From positions 1 through 7,244 of the forward strand of contig USMP01000066.1 in NCBI GenBank assembly GCA_900555795.1: 7,244 bases of DNA, read 5' to 3'. The notes under the pieces are model-generated. The model was not told where the DNA came from, searched no databases, and saw nothing but the letters and a program-made list of their open reading frames with translations. The stretch comes from an uncultured Eubacteriales bacterium (lineage in GTDB: Bacteria > Bacillota > Clostridia > Oscillospirales > Oscillospiraceae). Positions 1 to 5,091 of the stretch are shown one piece after another (the first letter of the stretch is position 1; every line of letters begins with the position of its first letter). The position numbers and the translations under genes are program-made.

Positions 1-26
1 GTCCCGTTCCTGACCTTCGCTTATCC

Positions 27-55
27 AAAAAGATCGCTCCTCGCGGTCTTTTTTT
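27..55 (+). terminator. Intrinsic terminator at left edge
   Basis: An 11-bp stem (27-37 with 43-53, one T-G pair) surrounds a five-base loop and ends in a run of seven T (49-55). The left arm starts with five A, so the structure could also stop transcription coming from the right. It most likely closes a gene lying to the left of the window. A stop codon in frame 2 at 11-13 would fit the end of such a gene, but too little is visible to call a coding region. Confidence 0.7.
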
Positions 56-115
56 GACAGTCTGAGCAGCCCTTGTGACAGGACAAGCTTCAGACCTTCG
101 ACAAAAGGGGCTGTC
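56..115. repeat. Nested inverted repeats, function unknown
   Basis: Three nested arm pairs are visible: GACAG (56-60) with CTGTC (111-115), GTCTGA (60-65) with TCAGAC (90-95), and CTTGT (72-76) with ACAAG (83-87). CAGCCC (67-72) could instead pair with GGGCTG (108-113), so two folds compete. There is no open reading frame and no recognised RNA family. It may be a dispersed intergenic palindrome or the 3' end of a transcript. The rest of the gene-free stretch up to 182 shows nothing I can name. Confidence 0.3.
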
Positions 116-185
116 TCTACAGGAAAGCCGCCTCTGAGGCATGGAAAAAAGAGAAACCGTAACGCCACGGCTGCATCTTCCCTAT

Positions 186-218
186 AAAAAAACCGTTGAC
201 GGAAATTCGTCAACGGTT
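186..218 (-). terminator. Intrinsic terminator of the chimeric minus-strand gene
   Basis: Read on the minus strand, an 11-bp perfect stem (218-208 with 201-191, loop 207-202) is followed by a run of seven T (complement of A186-192). It lies 46 bases beyond the TAA stop at 266-264, where the terminator of that gene is expected. Confidence 0.85.
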
Positions 219-247
219 ATGGGAGCCTGTTTTCAACAGGCTCCCAT
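219..247. repeat. Perfect 13-bp hairpin just before the terminator
   Basis: Arms 219-231 and 235-247 are exact reverse complements around a three-base loop. On the minus strand this hairpin lies between the stop codon and the terminator stem and touches the latter without a spacer. It has no T run of its own, so it more likely protects the mRNA 3' end or forms a tandem terminator with its neighbour. Confidence 0.6.
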
Positions 248-263
248 GAGTCAGGAGAAACGA

Positions 264-1331
264 TTACTTCCCGGCCAGCTCAGCCGCGTTTTCAGCGGCG
301 ATGATGCCCCAGGTAGCGCACATGGAGTGGTTGATGCCGCCAAAGTTGATCTTGCCCAGGATGTTGCTGGGTCCAAGGATCTCACCGGCCAGCGACAGGC
401 CAGTAATCACGCTGCCATCCTCGCGCTGCAGGTAGCCGTCCTCATTGGCACGAACGCCGCCGGAGGTGCCAGACCACACATAGGGCACGGTGACCACCGC
501 ATAGTAGGGGCCCTCTTCAAAGGCCACCATGCTTTCGGGGGAACGGCCGAAGGCAGTATCCTCACCGGCAGCCACGTCCTTGTTATAGGCTTCCACCGTA
601 GCGGTCAGGTTTTCGGCGCCGATCATCTCGGCCAGTTCTTCCAGGGTATCGGCCTTGTAGACGCAGTTGCCCTCAGCCGCCAGCTCCTCCAGCTTGTCCC
701 AGCCGTTGTTTTCCAGTACGGCGCGGGTGCGGCTGTAGCCGGGGTTTTCCACCGCGGCGGTGCTGCCCGCAAACAGGTGTGCCAGGCAGCCCAGCAGGTA
801 CTCCACCCCGGCCCCCACCACAATCTGCTCCGGCCGACACACCACCCCCCGGTAGGCCCGGAGGTAGTCCGCCAGGCAGGCGCGCAGATTCTCATCCCCC
901 TGGCGGTGTCCGTGGCTGAGCAGTTCCGGGCTGGCGTAGAGCAGTTCCTTTTGAATGCGGCCCCAGGTGCGAAAGGGAAAGAGCGCAGTGTCCACCGCCC
1001 CGGTGGACAGGTCAAACCGCCAGGCCTCCTCCCGGACCGGGGCGGTGGGCTCCTCCGGCGGGGCCGGCGGGGCCAGGGGCCGCTCCACCTCCTGGACAAA
1101 AAAGCCGCTGCGCTCCCGGGCCTCCAGATACCCCTCCGCCACCAGCATCTGGTAGGCGGTGTCCACGGTGTTTACCGCCAGATTCAGCTGCCCCGCCAGG
1201 CTCCGCTTGCCGGGAAGCCGGTCCCCCCGCTTCAGCCGACCGGAATGTATCTGCTCCGCCAGGGACGCATACAGCTGCTGATACAGGGGCTCCGCCGCCC
1301 CGGCGTCCAGGCAGACCGTCAGATCCAGCAT
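264..1331 (-). CDS. Chimeric protein: MocR-type regulator N-terminus joined to flavoprotein C-terminus
   Basis: The frame encodes 355 residues. Residues 1-83 are a GntR-type winged helix (PLYQQLYASLAEQIHSG, then LPGKRSLA and an AYQMLVAEGYLE segment ending in GFFV). A Pro/Glu-rich linker follows (about 85-104). From about 105 to 208 it matches the start of the class I aminotransferase-like domain of MocR/PdxR regulators (LFPFRTWGRI, HRQGDENLR, ENPGYSRTR). Around residue 208-212 (about 695-715) it changes to the C-terminal part of an FAD-binding fumarate-reductase/flavocytochrome c-like protein (TLEELAEMIG, EEGPYYAV, GGVRANEDG, LAGEILGPSN, CATWGIIAAENAA). The PLP-lysine region of MocR and the FAD-binding GxGxxG and FMN regions of the flavoprotein are all absent, so neither enzyme fold is complete; at most DNA binding could survive. 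Hand-counted GC falls from 72% (721-840) to 58-60% (541-660) at the change. I chose ATG 1331, five codons inside the longest frame, because GGGAGGGAG lies just upstream of it. Real gene fusion, pseudogene or assembly chimera cannot be told apart here. Confidence 0.8.
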   Translation of the reverse strand: MLDLTVCLDAGAAEPLYQQLYASLAEQIHSGRLKRGDRLPGKRSLAGQLNLAVNTVDTAYQMLVAEGYLEARERSGFFVQEVERPLAPPAPPEEPTAPVREEAWRFDLSTGAVDTALFPFRTWGRIQKELLYASPELLSHGHRQGDENLRACLADYLRAYRGVVCRPEQIVVGAGVEYLLGCLAHLFAGSTAAVENPGYSRTRAVLENNGWDKLEELAAEGNCVYKADTLEELAEMIGAENLTATVEAYNKDVAAGEDTAFGRSPESMVAFEEGPYYAVVTVPYVWSGTSGGVRANEDGYLQREDGSVITGLSLAGEILGPSNILGKINFGGINHSMCATWGIIAAENAAELAGK

Positions 1332-1335
1332 GGTG

Positions 1336-1344
1336 CTCCCTCCC
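1336..1344 (-). promoter_or_regulatory. Ribosome binding site that decides the 1331 start
   Basis: Minus-strand GGGAGGGAG places its GGAGG core seven bases before ATG 1331. The upstream in-frame ATG at 1346 overlaps this site and has no Shine-Dalgarno sequence of its own. Confidence 0.7.
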
Positions 1345-1377
1345 ATCTGATCCCATAAAACATTTCTTTTCTGAGTA

Positions 1378-1405
1378 TTTTAATAGTGCCAGAACAGGCT
1401 ATAAT
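1378..1405 (+). promoter_or_regulatory. Probable promoter of the ECF S-component gene with weak -35
   Basis: A perfect -10 TATAAT sits at 1400-1405. The best -35 candidate is TTTTAA at 1378-1383 with a 16-base spacer, matching only half of the consensus. A strong -10 with a poor -35 is typical of activator-dependent promoters, which would suit control by the divergent MocR-type regulator; that regulation is inferred. Confidence 0.5.
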
Positions 1406-1408
1406 GGG

Positions 1409-1437
1409 AGCATAACCAAATCCCCCCGTTTTGTCAA
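1409..1437 (-). promoter_or_regulatory. Sigma-A promoter of the MocR-like gene
   Basis: On the minus strand a perfect -35 TTGACA (1437-1432) and a -10 TATGCT (1414-1409) are separated by exactly 17 bases. Transcription would start near 1402, giving a leader of about 70 bases before ATG 1331. The promoter overlaps the plus-strand promoter of the ECF gene. Confidence 0.75.
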
Positions 1438-1457
1438 GGGGTGGACCCCGGTATGGG

Positions 1458-1463
1458 AAGGAG
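1458..1463 (+). promoter_or_regulatory. Ribosome binding site of the ECF S-component gene
   Basis: AAGGAG with a ten-base spacer to ATG 1474. It rejects the earlier in-frame GTG 1441 and ATG 1453 starts, which would lie upstream of or overlap it. Confidence 0.65.
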
Positions 1464-1473
1464 AACCATTTTT

Positions 1474-2043
1474 ATGGAAAAGAAAACATTTTTTACGATC
1501 CGCAACATTGCTCTGGTGGGTGTCCTGGCGGCCATGGTGTTCGCGCTGACCAAGTTCGTGAGCATTCCCATCCCCAGCCCTCTGGGCAAAACGGCGCTAT
1601 CCGTCGGCAACGCCATGTGCATCCTGTCGGCTCTGCTGTTCGGCCCCGGTGTAGGAGGCCTGGCTGCCGGCATCGGCAACGCCCTGGTGGATCTCTCCGA
1701 CCCCGCCTGGGCCCCGGAGTTTTGGATTACTTTTATCAATAAGTTCCTCATGGCCTTTGTGGCGGGCCTTATCATGCACAGGGTCCATGTCATAGGGGAC
1801 AAGGCGCGGCTGTGGATCGCGGGGCTCTGCGGCTCTCTGACCTACTGCCTGCTGTACGTAACGAAGAATATTCTCTCCGGCGTGCTGGTCAAGGGCTTCA
1901 CCTGGGATGTGGCCATTGTGGAGACTCTGACGGTAAAGCTGCCTGTCACTCTGGTCAACGGCGTGATTGCCATGGTGTGTGCGGGACTGCTGTACCTGGT
2001 GCTTCGCCAGCCCCTGCGGAAAGCCCACGTGTTGGCCGATTAA
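1474..2043 (+). CDS. ECF transporter S component (vitamin uptake, substrate unproven)
   Basis: This 189-residue membrane protein resembles the substrate-binding S components of energy-coupling-factor transporters (RibU/PdxU-like, Pfam ECF_trnsprt group). About six hydrophobic segments are visible, roughly at residues 10-28, 40-57, 58-70, 85-102, 112-132 and 150-178. The first carries small-residue packing (GVLAAMVFALTK) typical of the face that docks to EcfT, and the loop GGLAAGIGNALVDL is characteristic of the family. No EcfA/EcfA'/EcfT genes lie nearby, so it probably shares a module encoded elsewhere (group II arrangement). It is divergent from a MocR-type regulator. PdxR-like MocR proteins often control vitamin B6 genes, so pyridoxine or pyridoxal is a reasonable guess for the cargo; riboflavin, pantothenate or another vitamin remains possible. 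I chose ATG 1474 because AAGGAG (1458-1463) precedes it by ten bases; a GTG at 1441 would put that site inside the gene and add 11 polar residues. Confidence 0.85.
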   Translation: MEKKTFFTIRNIALVGVLAAMVFALTKFVSIPIPSPLGKTALSVGNAMCILSALLFGPGVGGLAAGIGNALVDLSDPAWAPEFWITFINKFLMAFVAGLIMHRVHVIGDKARLWIAGLCGSLTYCLLYVTKNILSGVLVKGFTWDVAIVETLTVKLPVTLVNGVIAMVCAGLLYLVLRQPLRKAHVLAD

Positions 2044-2067
2044 AAAAACGCCTCACCTGCGGGGCAA

Positions 2068-2150
2068 AAAGCGCCGTGGCCGGAGATAAGCCGACCGCAG
2101 CGCTTTCACACGTTGGGCCGCAGCAGGAGAAAAGTACGGCAGGCCCAGCG
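2068..2150 (+). other. Two stem-loops between the ECF gene and spoVAC
   Basis: The 171-base gap 2044-2214 holds two stems. AAAGCGC (2068-2074) pairs with GCGCTTT (2100-2106), and CGTTGGGCC (2111-2119) pairs with GGCCCAGCG (2142-2150, one T-G pair). The second is followed after eight bases by five T (2159-2163), a poor terminator geometry. Together they may stop or attenuate transcription leaving the ECF gene. I could not match them to a known riboswitch. Confidence 0.35.
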
Positions 2151-2163
2151 GACGCCTCTTTTT

Positions 2164-2193
2164 GCATAGAGCGCTCCGGCCCGGCGCATACTA
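2164..2193 (+). promoter_or_regulatory. Sigma-G (forespore) promoter of spoVAC
   Basis: GCATA at 2164-2168 and CATACTA at 2187-2193 are separated by 18 bases. This fits the Bacillus subtilis sigma-G consensus (GHATR, 17-18 bases, CATNHTA) at every defined position, and B. subtilis spoVA is sigma-G controlled. The predicted transcription start (about 2200) falls on the ribosome binding site AAAGGAG (2199-2205), so the leader would be only about 15 bases. Confidence 0.75.
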
Positions 2194-2214
2194 GGGGCAA
2201 AGGAGTGATGCGCC

Positions 2215-2652
2215 ATGGATATGTCCAAGAAAGAGTACCAAAAATATGTACGGGACCGGGCAAAAAAATCCCCTCTGCTGAAGGACTGCGTGCTGGCCTT
2301 CCTCATTGGGGGCGCCATCTGCGTGGTTGGCCAGGCCATTATGGACGGCTTCACCTCCCTGGGGCTGGAGAAGCTGGACGCGGGCACCGCCACCTCCATC
2401 ACCCTGGTGGGCCTATCGGCTCTGCTGACGGGGCTGAACCTGTACAACAAACTGGCACGCTACGGCGGCGCCGGCACGCTGGTGCCCATTACCGGCTTCG
2501 CCAACGCGGTGGTGTCTCCGGCCATCGACTTTAAAAGCGAGGGCTTCATCACCGGCATGTCCGCCAAAATGTTCACCGTAGCCGGACCGGTTATCGTCTA
2601 CGGCGTCACCGCCAGTGTGGTGTACGGCCTGATCCTGATGCTGGTGGACTAG
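2215..2652 (+). CDS. spoVAC: Stage V sporulation protein AC (SpoVAC)
   Basis: At 145 residues the protein has the usual SpoVAC length. After a basic N-terminus (SKKEYQKYVRDRAKK), hydrophobic segments lie at about 25-44, 59-79, 87-103 and 119-144. The conserved block GAGTLVPITGFANAVVSPAI (residues 86-105), followed by DFKSEGFITGM, is the family signature. SpoVAC sits in the spore inner membrane and belongs to the channel that loads dipicolinic acid into the forespore and releases it at germination; the B. subtilis protein has been described as a mechanosensitive channel. Start ATG 2215 follows AAAGGAG with a nine-base spacer; ATG 2221 is a less likely second choice. Unlike the common spoVAC-spoVAD-spoVAE order, no spoVAD or spoVAE follows: a strong terminator and a convergent gene come next. 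The gene looks intact. Confidence 0.95.
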   Translation: MDMSKKEYQKYVRDRAKKSPLLKDCVLAFLIGGAICVVGQAIMDGFTSLGLEKLDAGTATSITLVGLSALLTGLNLYNKLARYGGAGTLVPITGFANAVVSPAIDFKSEGFITGMSAKMFTVAGPVIVYGVTASVVYGLILMLVD

Positions 2653-2665
2653 GGCGAAAGCAGCG

Positions 2666-2703
2666 GGAGCGCCGCCTCAAACGAGGCGGCGCTCCTGTTT
2701 TTT
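2666..2703 (+). terminator. Strong terminator of spoVAC
   Basis: A perfect 13-bp GC-rich stem (2666-2678 with 2683-2695) with an AAAC loop is followed by TG and six T (2698-2703). It starts 13 bases after the spoVAC stop. It lies only five bases beyond the end of the convergent gene and may stop that transcript too, although the minus side has no comparable T run. Confidence 0.92.
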
Positions 2704-2708
2704 GGGGA

Positions 2709-3857
2709 TCAGTTCTGGCCAAAGAGAGCCCGGGCCTTCTCCATCCGCTCCACCACGGGCACATGGAAGGGGCAGCGCTCCTCGCAGCCGCCGCAGCCCA
2801 CGCAGTCCGCCGCCGTGCGCTCCAGAGCCAGGTAGTGCTCCCGGAGGGAGGCGGGCGCCTCCCCCTGCATGGCCGCCAGGTCGTAGAGCTTATTGACCAT
2901 GGCAATGTCGATATCCATGGGGCAGGGCTTACAGTGGCCGCAGTAGGTGCACTGGCCGGTGTAGGCGTGGCGGGGCGCACCGGAGAGCACCGAGGCGTAG
3001 TCCCGCTCCGCCTCCCCGGCGCTCTCATACGCCACGGCCTGGTCCACCTGCTCCGGGGTGTCAAAGCCCACCATCACGCTGGCCACGGCAGGCCGGGTCA
3101 GGGCATAGTGGAGGCACTGGAGGGGCGTCAGGGCCACGCCAAAGGGGGAGTCCGCCGCGCTGAAGAGCCTGCCGCCGGCAAAGCCCTTCATCACCGTGAT
3201 CCCCACGTCCCGCTGCTCACAGAGGCTGTACAGCCGCGCCCGCTCCGGGGCGATGCCCCCCAGTTCCGGGTCATAGACGTCGGAGAAATAGACGCTGATA
3301 TCGTCGGCGGCGGGCAGCAGGTCAAAGGCCGGATTCACGCTGAACAGCAGCATCTCCACCTGGCCGCTCTCCACCGCCCGCCTGGCCATGGCCGGATTGT
3401 GGGTGCTCATGCCGATATGGCGGATGGTCCCCCTGGCCCTCAACTCCTGTACATAGTCCCAGAAGGGGCCGGAGCGGACTGTCTCCCAGTCCTCCTCCCG
3501 GTCCACGTAATGGATCATACCCAGATCAATATAATCCGTGCCCAGCCGGGTCAGCAGGTCCTCAAAGGCGGAGCGAACCGCCCCCACCTCCCGGGTGCGC
3601 ACATACTGGCCGTCCTGCCAGGTGGAGCCCATGTGGCCCTGGATAATCCACCGCTCCCGCCGCCCCGCCAGGGCCGCGCCAATGTGGCTGCGCACATGGG
3701 GCTCCGACATCCAGCAGTCCAATATGTTGATGCCATGGGCCTCGCACCGGTCGATCACCGCCCGGCATTCCTCCGCGCTGTGCCGCTCCAGCCACTCCGC
3801 CCCCAGGCCGATCTCGCTGACCTGGAGTTCCGTCTTTCCCAGCCGTCTATACCGCAT
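2709..3857 (-). CDS. Aldo/keto reductase-like protein with two [4Fe-4S] motifs
   Basis: The 382-residue protein has an aldo/keto-reductase TIM barrel at about 1-295 (MRYRRLGKTELQVSEIGLG start, GTDYIDLGMIHYVD, GTIRHIGMSTHNP, VMKGFAGGRL) and a ferredoxin-like C-terminus. That end carries C303-C306-C309-C312-P (CTYCGHCKPCP) and C352-C355-C358-C362-P (CVGCGGCEERCP), enough for two [4Fe-4S] clusters. Such AKR/ferredoxin proteins are common in anaerobes and are presumed soluble oxidoreductases of unknown substrate. The AKR catalytic tetrad is degenerate: Asp47 and His116 are present, but the tyrosine normally five residues after the Asp is missing (DCWMSEP) and the usual lysine strand reads WIIQGHMG. 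Classical NADPH-dependent carbonyl reduction is therefore doubtful and electron transfer through the clusters may dominate. ATG 3857 follows AAGGAGG (3869-3863) with a five-base spacer, so the start is firm. It is convergent with spoVAC and divergent from the CorC-like operon. Confidence 0.9.
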   Translation of the reverse strand: MRYRRLGKTELQVSEIGLGAEWLERHSAEECRAVIDRCEAHGINILDCWMSEPHVRSHIGAALAGRRERWIIQGHMGSTWQDGQYVRTREVGAVRSAFEDLLTRLGTDYIDLGMIHYVDREEDWETVRSGPFWDYVQELRARGTIRHIGMSTHNPAMARRAVESGQVEMLLFSVNPAFDLLPAADDISVYFSDVYDPELGGIAPERARLYSLCEQRDVGITVMKGFAGGRLFSAADSPFGVALTPLQCLHYALTRPAVASVMVGFDTPEQVDQAVAYESAGEAERDYASVLSGAPRHAYTGQCTYCGHCKPCPMDIDIAMVNKLYDLAAMQGEAPASLREHYLALERTAADCVGCGGCEERCPFHVPVVERMEKARALFGQN

Positions 3858-3886
3858 CGCTGCCTCCTTACCGCTCCTCTTTTTTG

Positions 3887-3903
3887 GGCCCGCGGGGCGG
3901 GCC
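3887..3903 (-). other. GC hairpin in the leader of the aldo/keto reductase-like gene
   Basis: GGCCCGC (3887-3893) and GCGGGCC (3897-3903) form a perfect 7-bp stem with a three-base loop, 18 bases upstream of the ribosome binding site. On the minus strand it is followed by A, not T, so it is not a terminator for that gene. It may affect mRNA stability or be chance in a GC-rich stretch. I found no convincing minus-strand promoter in 3904-4010. Confidence 0.35.
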
Positions 3904-3958
3904 GCCTGTCCCCTCTACTGTACACCCGCCTCCGCCCCGCCGGCTTTCGACCGCTTTT

Positions 3959-4009
3959 CCCCCCTCTCCCCCCTTTTCCCCCGGATTTCCCGCGGATTCC
4001 CCCGATCCC
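3959..4009 (-). other. Potential G-quadruplex tract between divergent genes
   Basis: The plus strand has six C runs of 6, 6, 5, 3, 5 and 3 bases separated by gaps of 3, 4, 6, 7 and 3 bases. The minus strand therefore carries six G runs with all loops of seven bases or fewer, meeting the usual G3+N1-7 rule more than once. It sits three bases upstream of the plus-strand -35 box and in the possible leader of the minus-strand gene. Confidence 0.6.
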
Positions 4010-4012
4010 GGT

Positions 4013-4041
4013 TTGACAAGGCCCCGGCTGTATAGTAAAAT
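4013..4041 (+). promoter_or_regulatory. Strong sigma-A promoter of the CorC-like/FeoA operon
   Basis: A perfect -35 TTGACA (4013-4018), a 17-base spacer and -10 TAAAAT (4036-4041). Transcription should start near 4048, leaving about 30 bases before GTG 4079. Confidence 0.85.
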
Positions 4042-4060
4042 ATAGACGATTTTAATGAAA

Positions 4061-4067
4061 AAAGGAG
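4061..4067 (+). promoter_or_regulatory. Ribosome binding site that favours the GTG 4079 start
   Basis: AAAGGAG lies 11 bases before GTG 4079. The alternative ATG at 4055 would put this site inside the gene and would leave a leader of about seven bases without any Shine-Dalgarno sequence. Confidence 0.6.
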
Positions 4068-4078
4068 TTGGTTTTCTC

Positions 4079-5080
4079 GTGGACCCGGGGAGTTGTGTTT
4101 TATACCTCTTCTTCCTTCTGTGTTCCGCCTATTTCGCCTGTTCAGAGACCGCCTACACCGCCGTCAGCAGGGTGCGCCTGCGCACCCTGGCGGACAAGGG
4201 GGATAAGCGGGCCAAGCGGGCACTGTGGGTCTGTGACAGGTTCGACAAGACCCTCACCACCATCCTTATCGGCAACAACGTGTTCCACGCCAGCTGCGCC
4301 TCCCTGTCCGCCCTGCTGGTCATGCGCTCCTTCTCCGCCCAGTATGTGGTCTACGGCACCCTGCTGACCACGGCGGTGGTCTACCTCTTCGCGGAGATGC
4401 TGCCCAAGAGCCTGGCCAAGGCCCGCAGCGAGTCCATTGCCCTGCGGTTTTCCGCCAGCATGGTGCTGCTGGTGCGGCTGCTGACCCCCATTTCCTGCCT
4501 CTTCTCCGGCATATCCGCCCTCCTGTCCCGGTTTTTGGCCCCCCAGGACGGAAGCACCGTCACCGAGGAGGAACTGCAGACCATCCTGGACACCATTGAG
4601 GACGAGGGGGTGCTGGAGCCGGAGAAGCAGGCCCTGGTTAACTCCGCCCGGGAACTGGGCCGCAAGCGGGCGGCGGATATCATGATCCCCATGTCCCAGG
4701 TGGTGTCCGTGTCCAGCGCCACGCCCCTTGACCAGCTGGCCGCCCACATCAAGGCCCTCCCCTACTCCCGGCTGCCGGTGTACGAGGGCAGCGAGAGCAA
4801 CATCGTGGGCATCCTGCCGGTGAACCGGTTTTTGAGCCTCTACGTGTCCAAATCCCCCATCGTACTGCGCAAGCTGCTGCTGAAGCCCTATGTGTTCGAC
4901 CAGGGCGCCGAGATTCCGGAACTGCTGCAGCGGATGCGGCTGAACAAACTGCACATGGTGTTTATCTGTGACGAGCACCGGCGCAAGCTGGGCATTATCA
5001 CCATGGAGGACATTCTGGAGGAGCTGGTGGGGGACATCCAGGATGAGAGCGACGCGGGCGAAGGCCTGCATCTGCGTTAG
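4079..5080 (+). CDS. CNNM/CorC-type membrane protein with CBS pair, lacking the CorC_HlyC domain
   Basis: With the GTG start the protein has 333 residues and begins DPGSCVLYLFFLLCSAYFA, as this family usually does; the ATG at 4055 would give 341. The N-terminal DUF21/CNNM membrane domain (about 1-155) shows SETAYTAVS (22-30), LIGNN (63-67) and AEMLPKS (105-111), which match the conserved ion-binding and helix-turn motifs of CNNM/CorC transporters. The linker EEELQTILDTIEDEGVLE (163-180) leads to a CBS pair: DIMIPMSQV...YSRLPVYEG, and ICDEHRRKLGIITMEDILEE (296-315). It ends soon after GDIQDES, so the C-terminal CorC_HlyC domain is missing; this is a short family type and not an obvious truncation, since the stop overlaps the ribosome binding site of the next gene. 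CNNM/CorC proteins export or exchange Mg2+ (older names: hemolysin C, Co2+ efflux). It is the first gene of a probable operon and may form a heterodimer with its neighbour. Confidence 0.88.
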   Translation: MDPGSCVLYLFFLLCSAYFACSETAYTAVSRVRLRTLADKGDKRAKRALWVCDRFDKTLTTILIGNNVFHASCASLSALLVMRSFSAQYVVYGTLLTTAVVYLFAEMLPKSLAKARSESIALRFSASMVLLVRLLTPISCLFSGISALLSRFLAPQDGSTVTEEELQTILDTIEDEGVLEPEKQALVNSARELGRKRAADIMIPMSQVVSVSSATPLDQLAAHIKALPYSRLPVYEGSESNIVGILPVNRFLSLYVSKSPIVLRKLLLKPYVFDQGAEIPELLQRMRLNKLHMVFICDEHRRKLGIITMEDILEELVGDIQDESDAGEGLHLR

Positions 5081-5091
5081 GAGGGGACGGT

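Noticed and set aside
1346..1346. Upstream ATG as start of the MocR-like gene
   Set aside because: It overlaps the ribosome binding site that serves ATG 1331.
141..1358. Long plus-strand open frame (405 codons) opposite the MocR-like gene
   Set aside because: It has no ribosome binding site, runs across the terminator hairpins and matches no family; it is a GC-driven antisense shadow of a gene with recognisable domains.
1438..1449. Small GGGG/CCCC hairpin between the divergent promoters
   Set aside because: Only four base pairs with a four-base loop; too weak to act as a terminator or operator on its own.
2044..2163. Possible riboswitch (TPP, cyclic-di-GMP or THF type)
   Set aside because: None of the conserved core motifs of these classes is present; only generic stems are visible.
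1812..2534. 240-codon plus-strand frame bridging the ECF gene and spoVAC
   Set aside because: It overlaps two convincing genes in another frame and runs through the intergenic promoter.
2763..4016. 417-codon plus-strand frame opposite the aldo/keto reductase-like gene
   Set aside because: It crosses the intergenic G-tract region, lacks start signals and is opposite a gene with intact Fe-S motifs.
4055..4078. ATG 4055 as start of the first CorC-like gene
   Set aside because: Only about seven bases after the predicted transcription start and without a Shine-Dalgarno sequence; kept as an alternative, since GTG 4079 has a rather long spacer.
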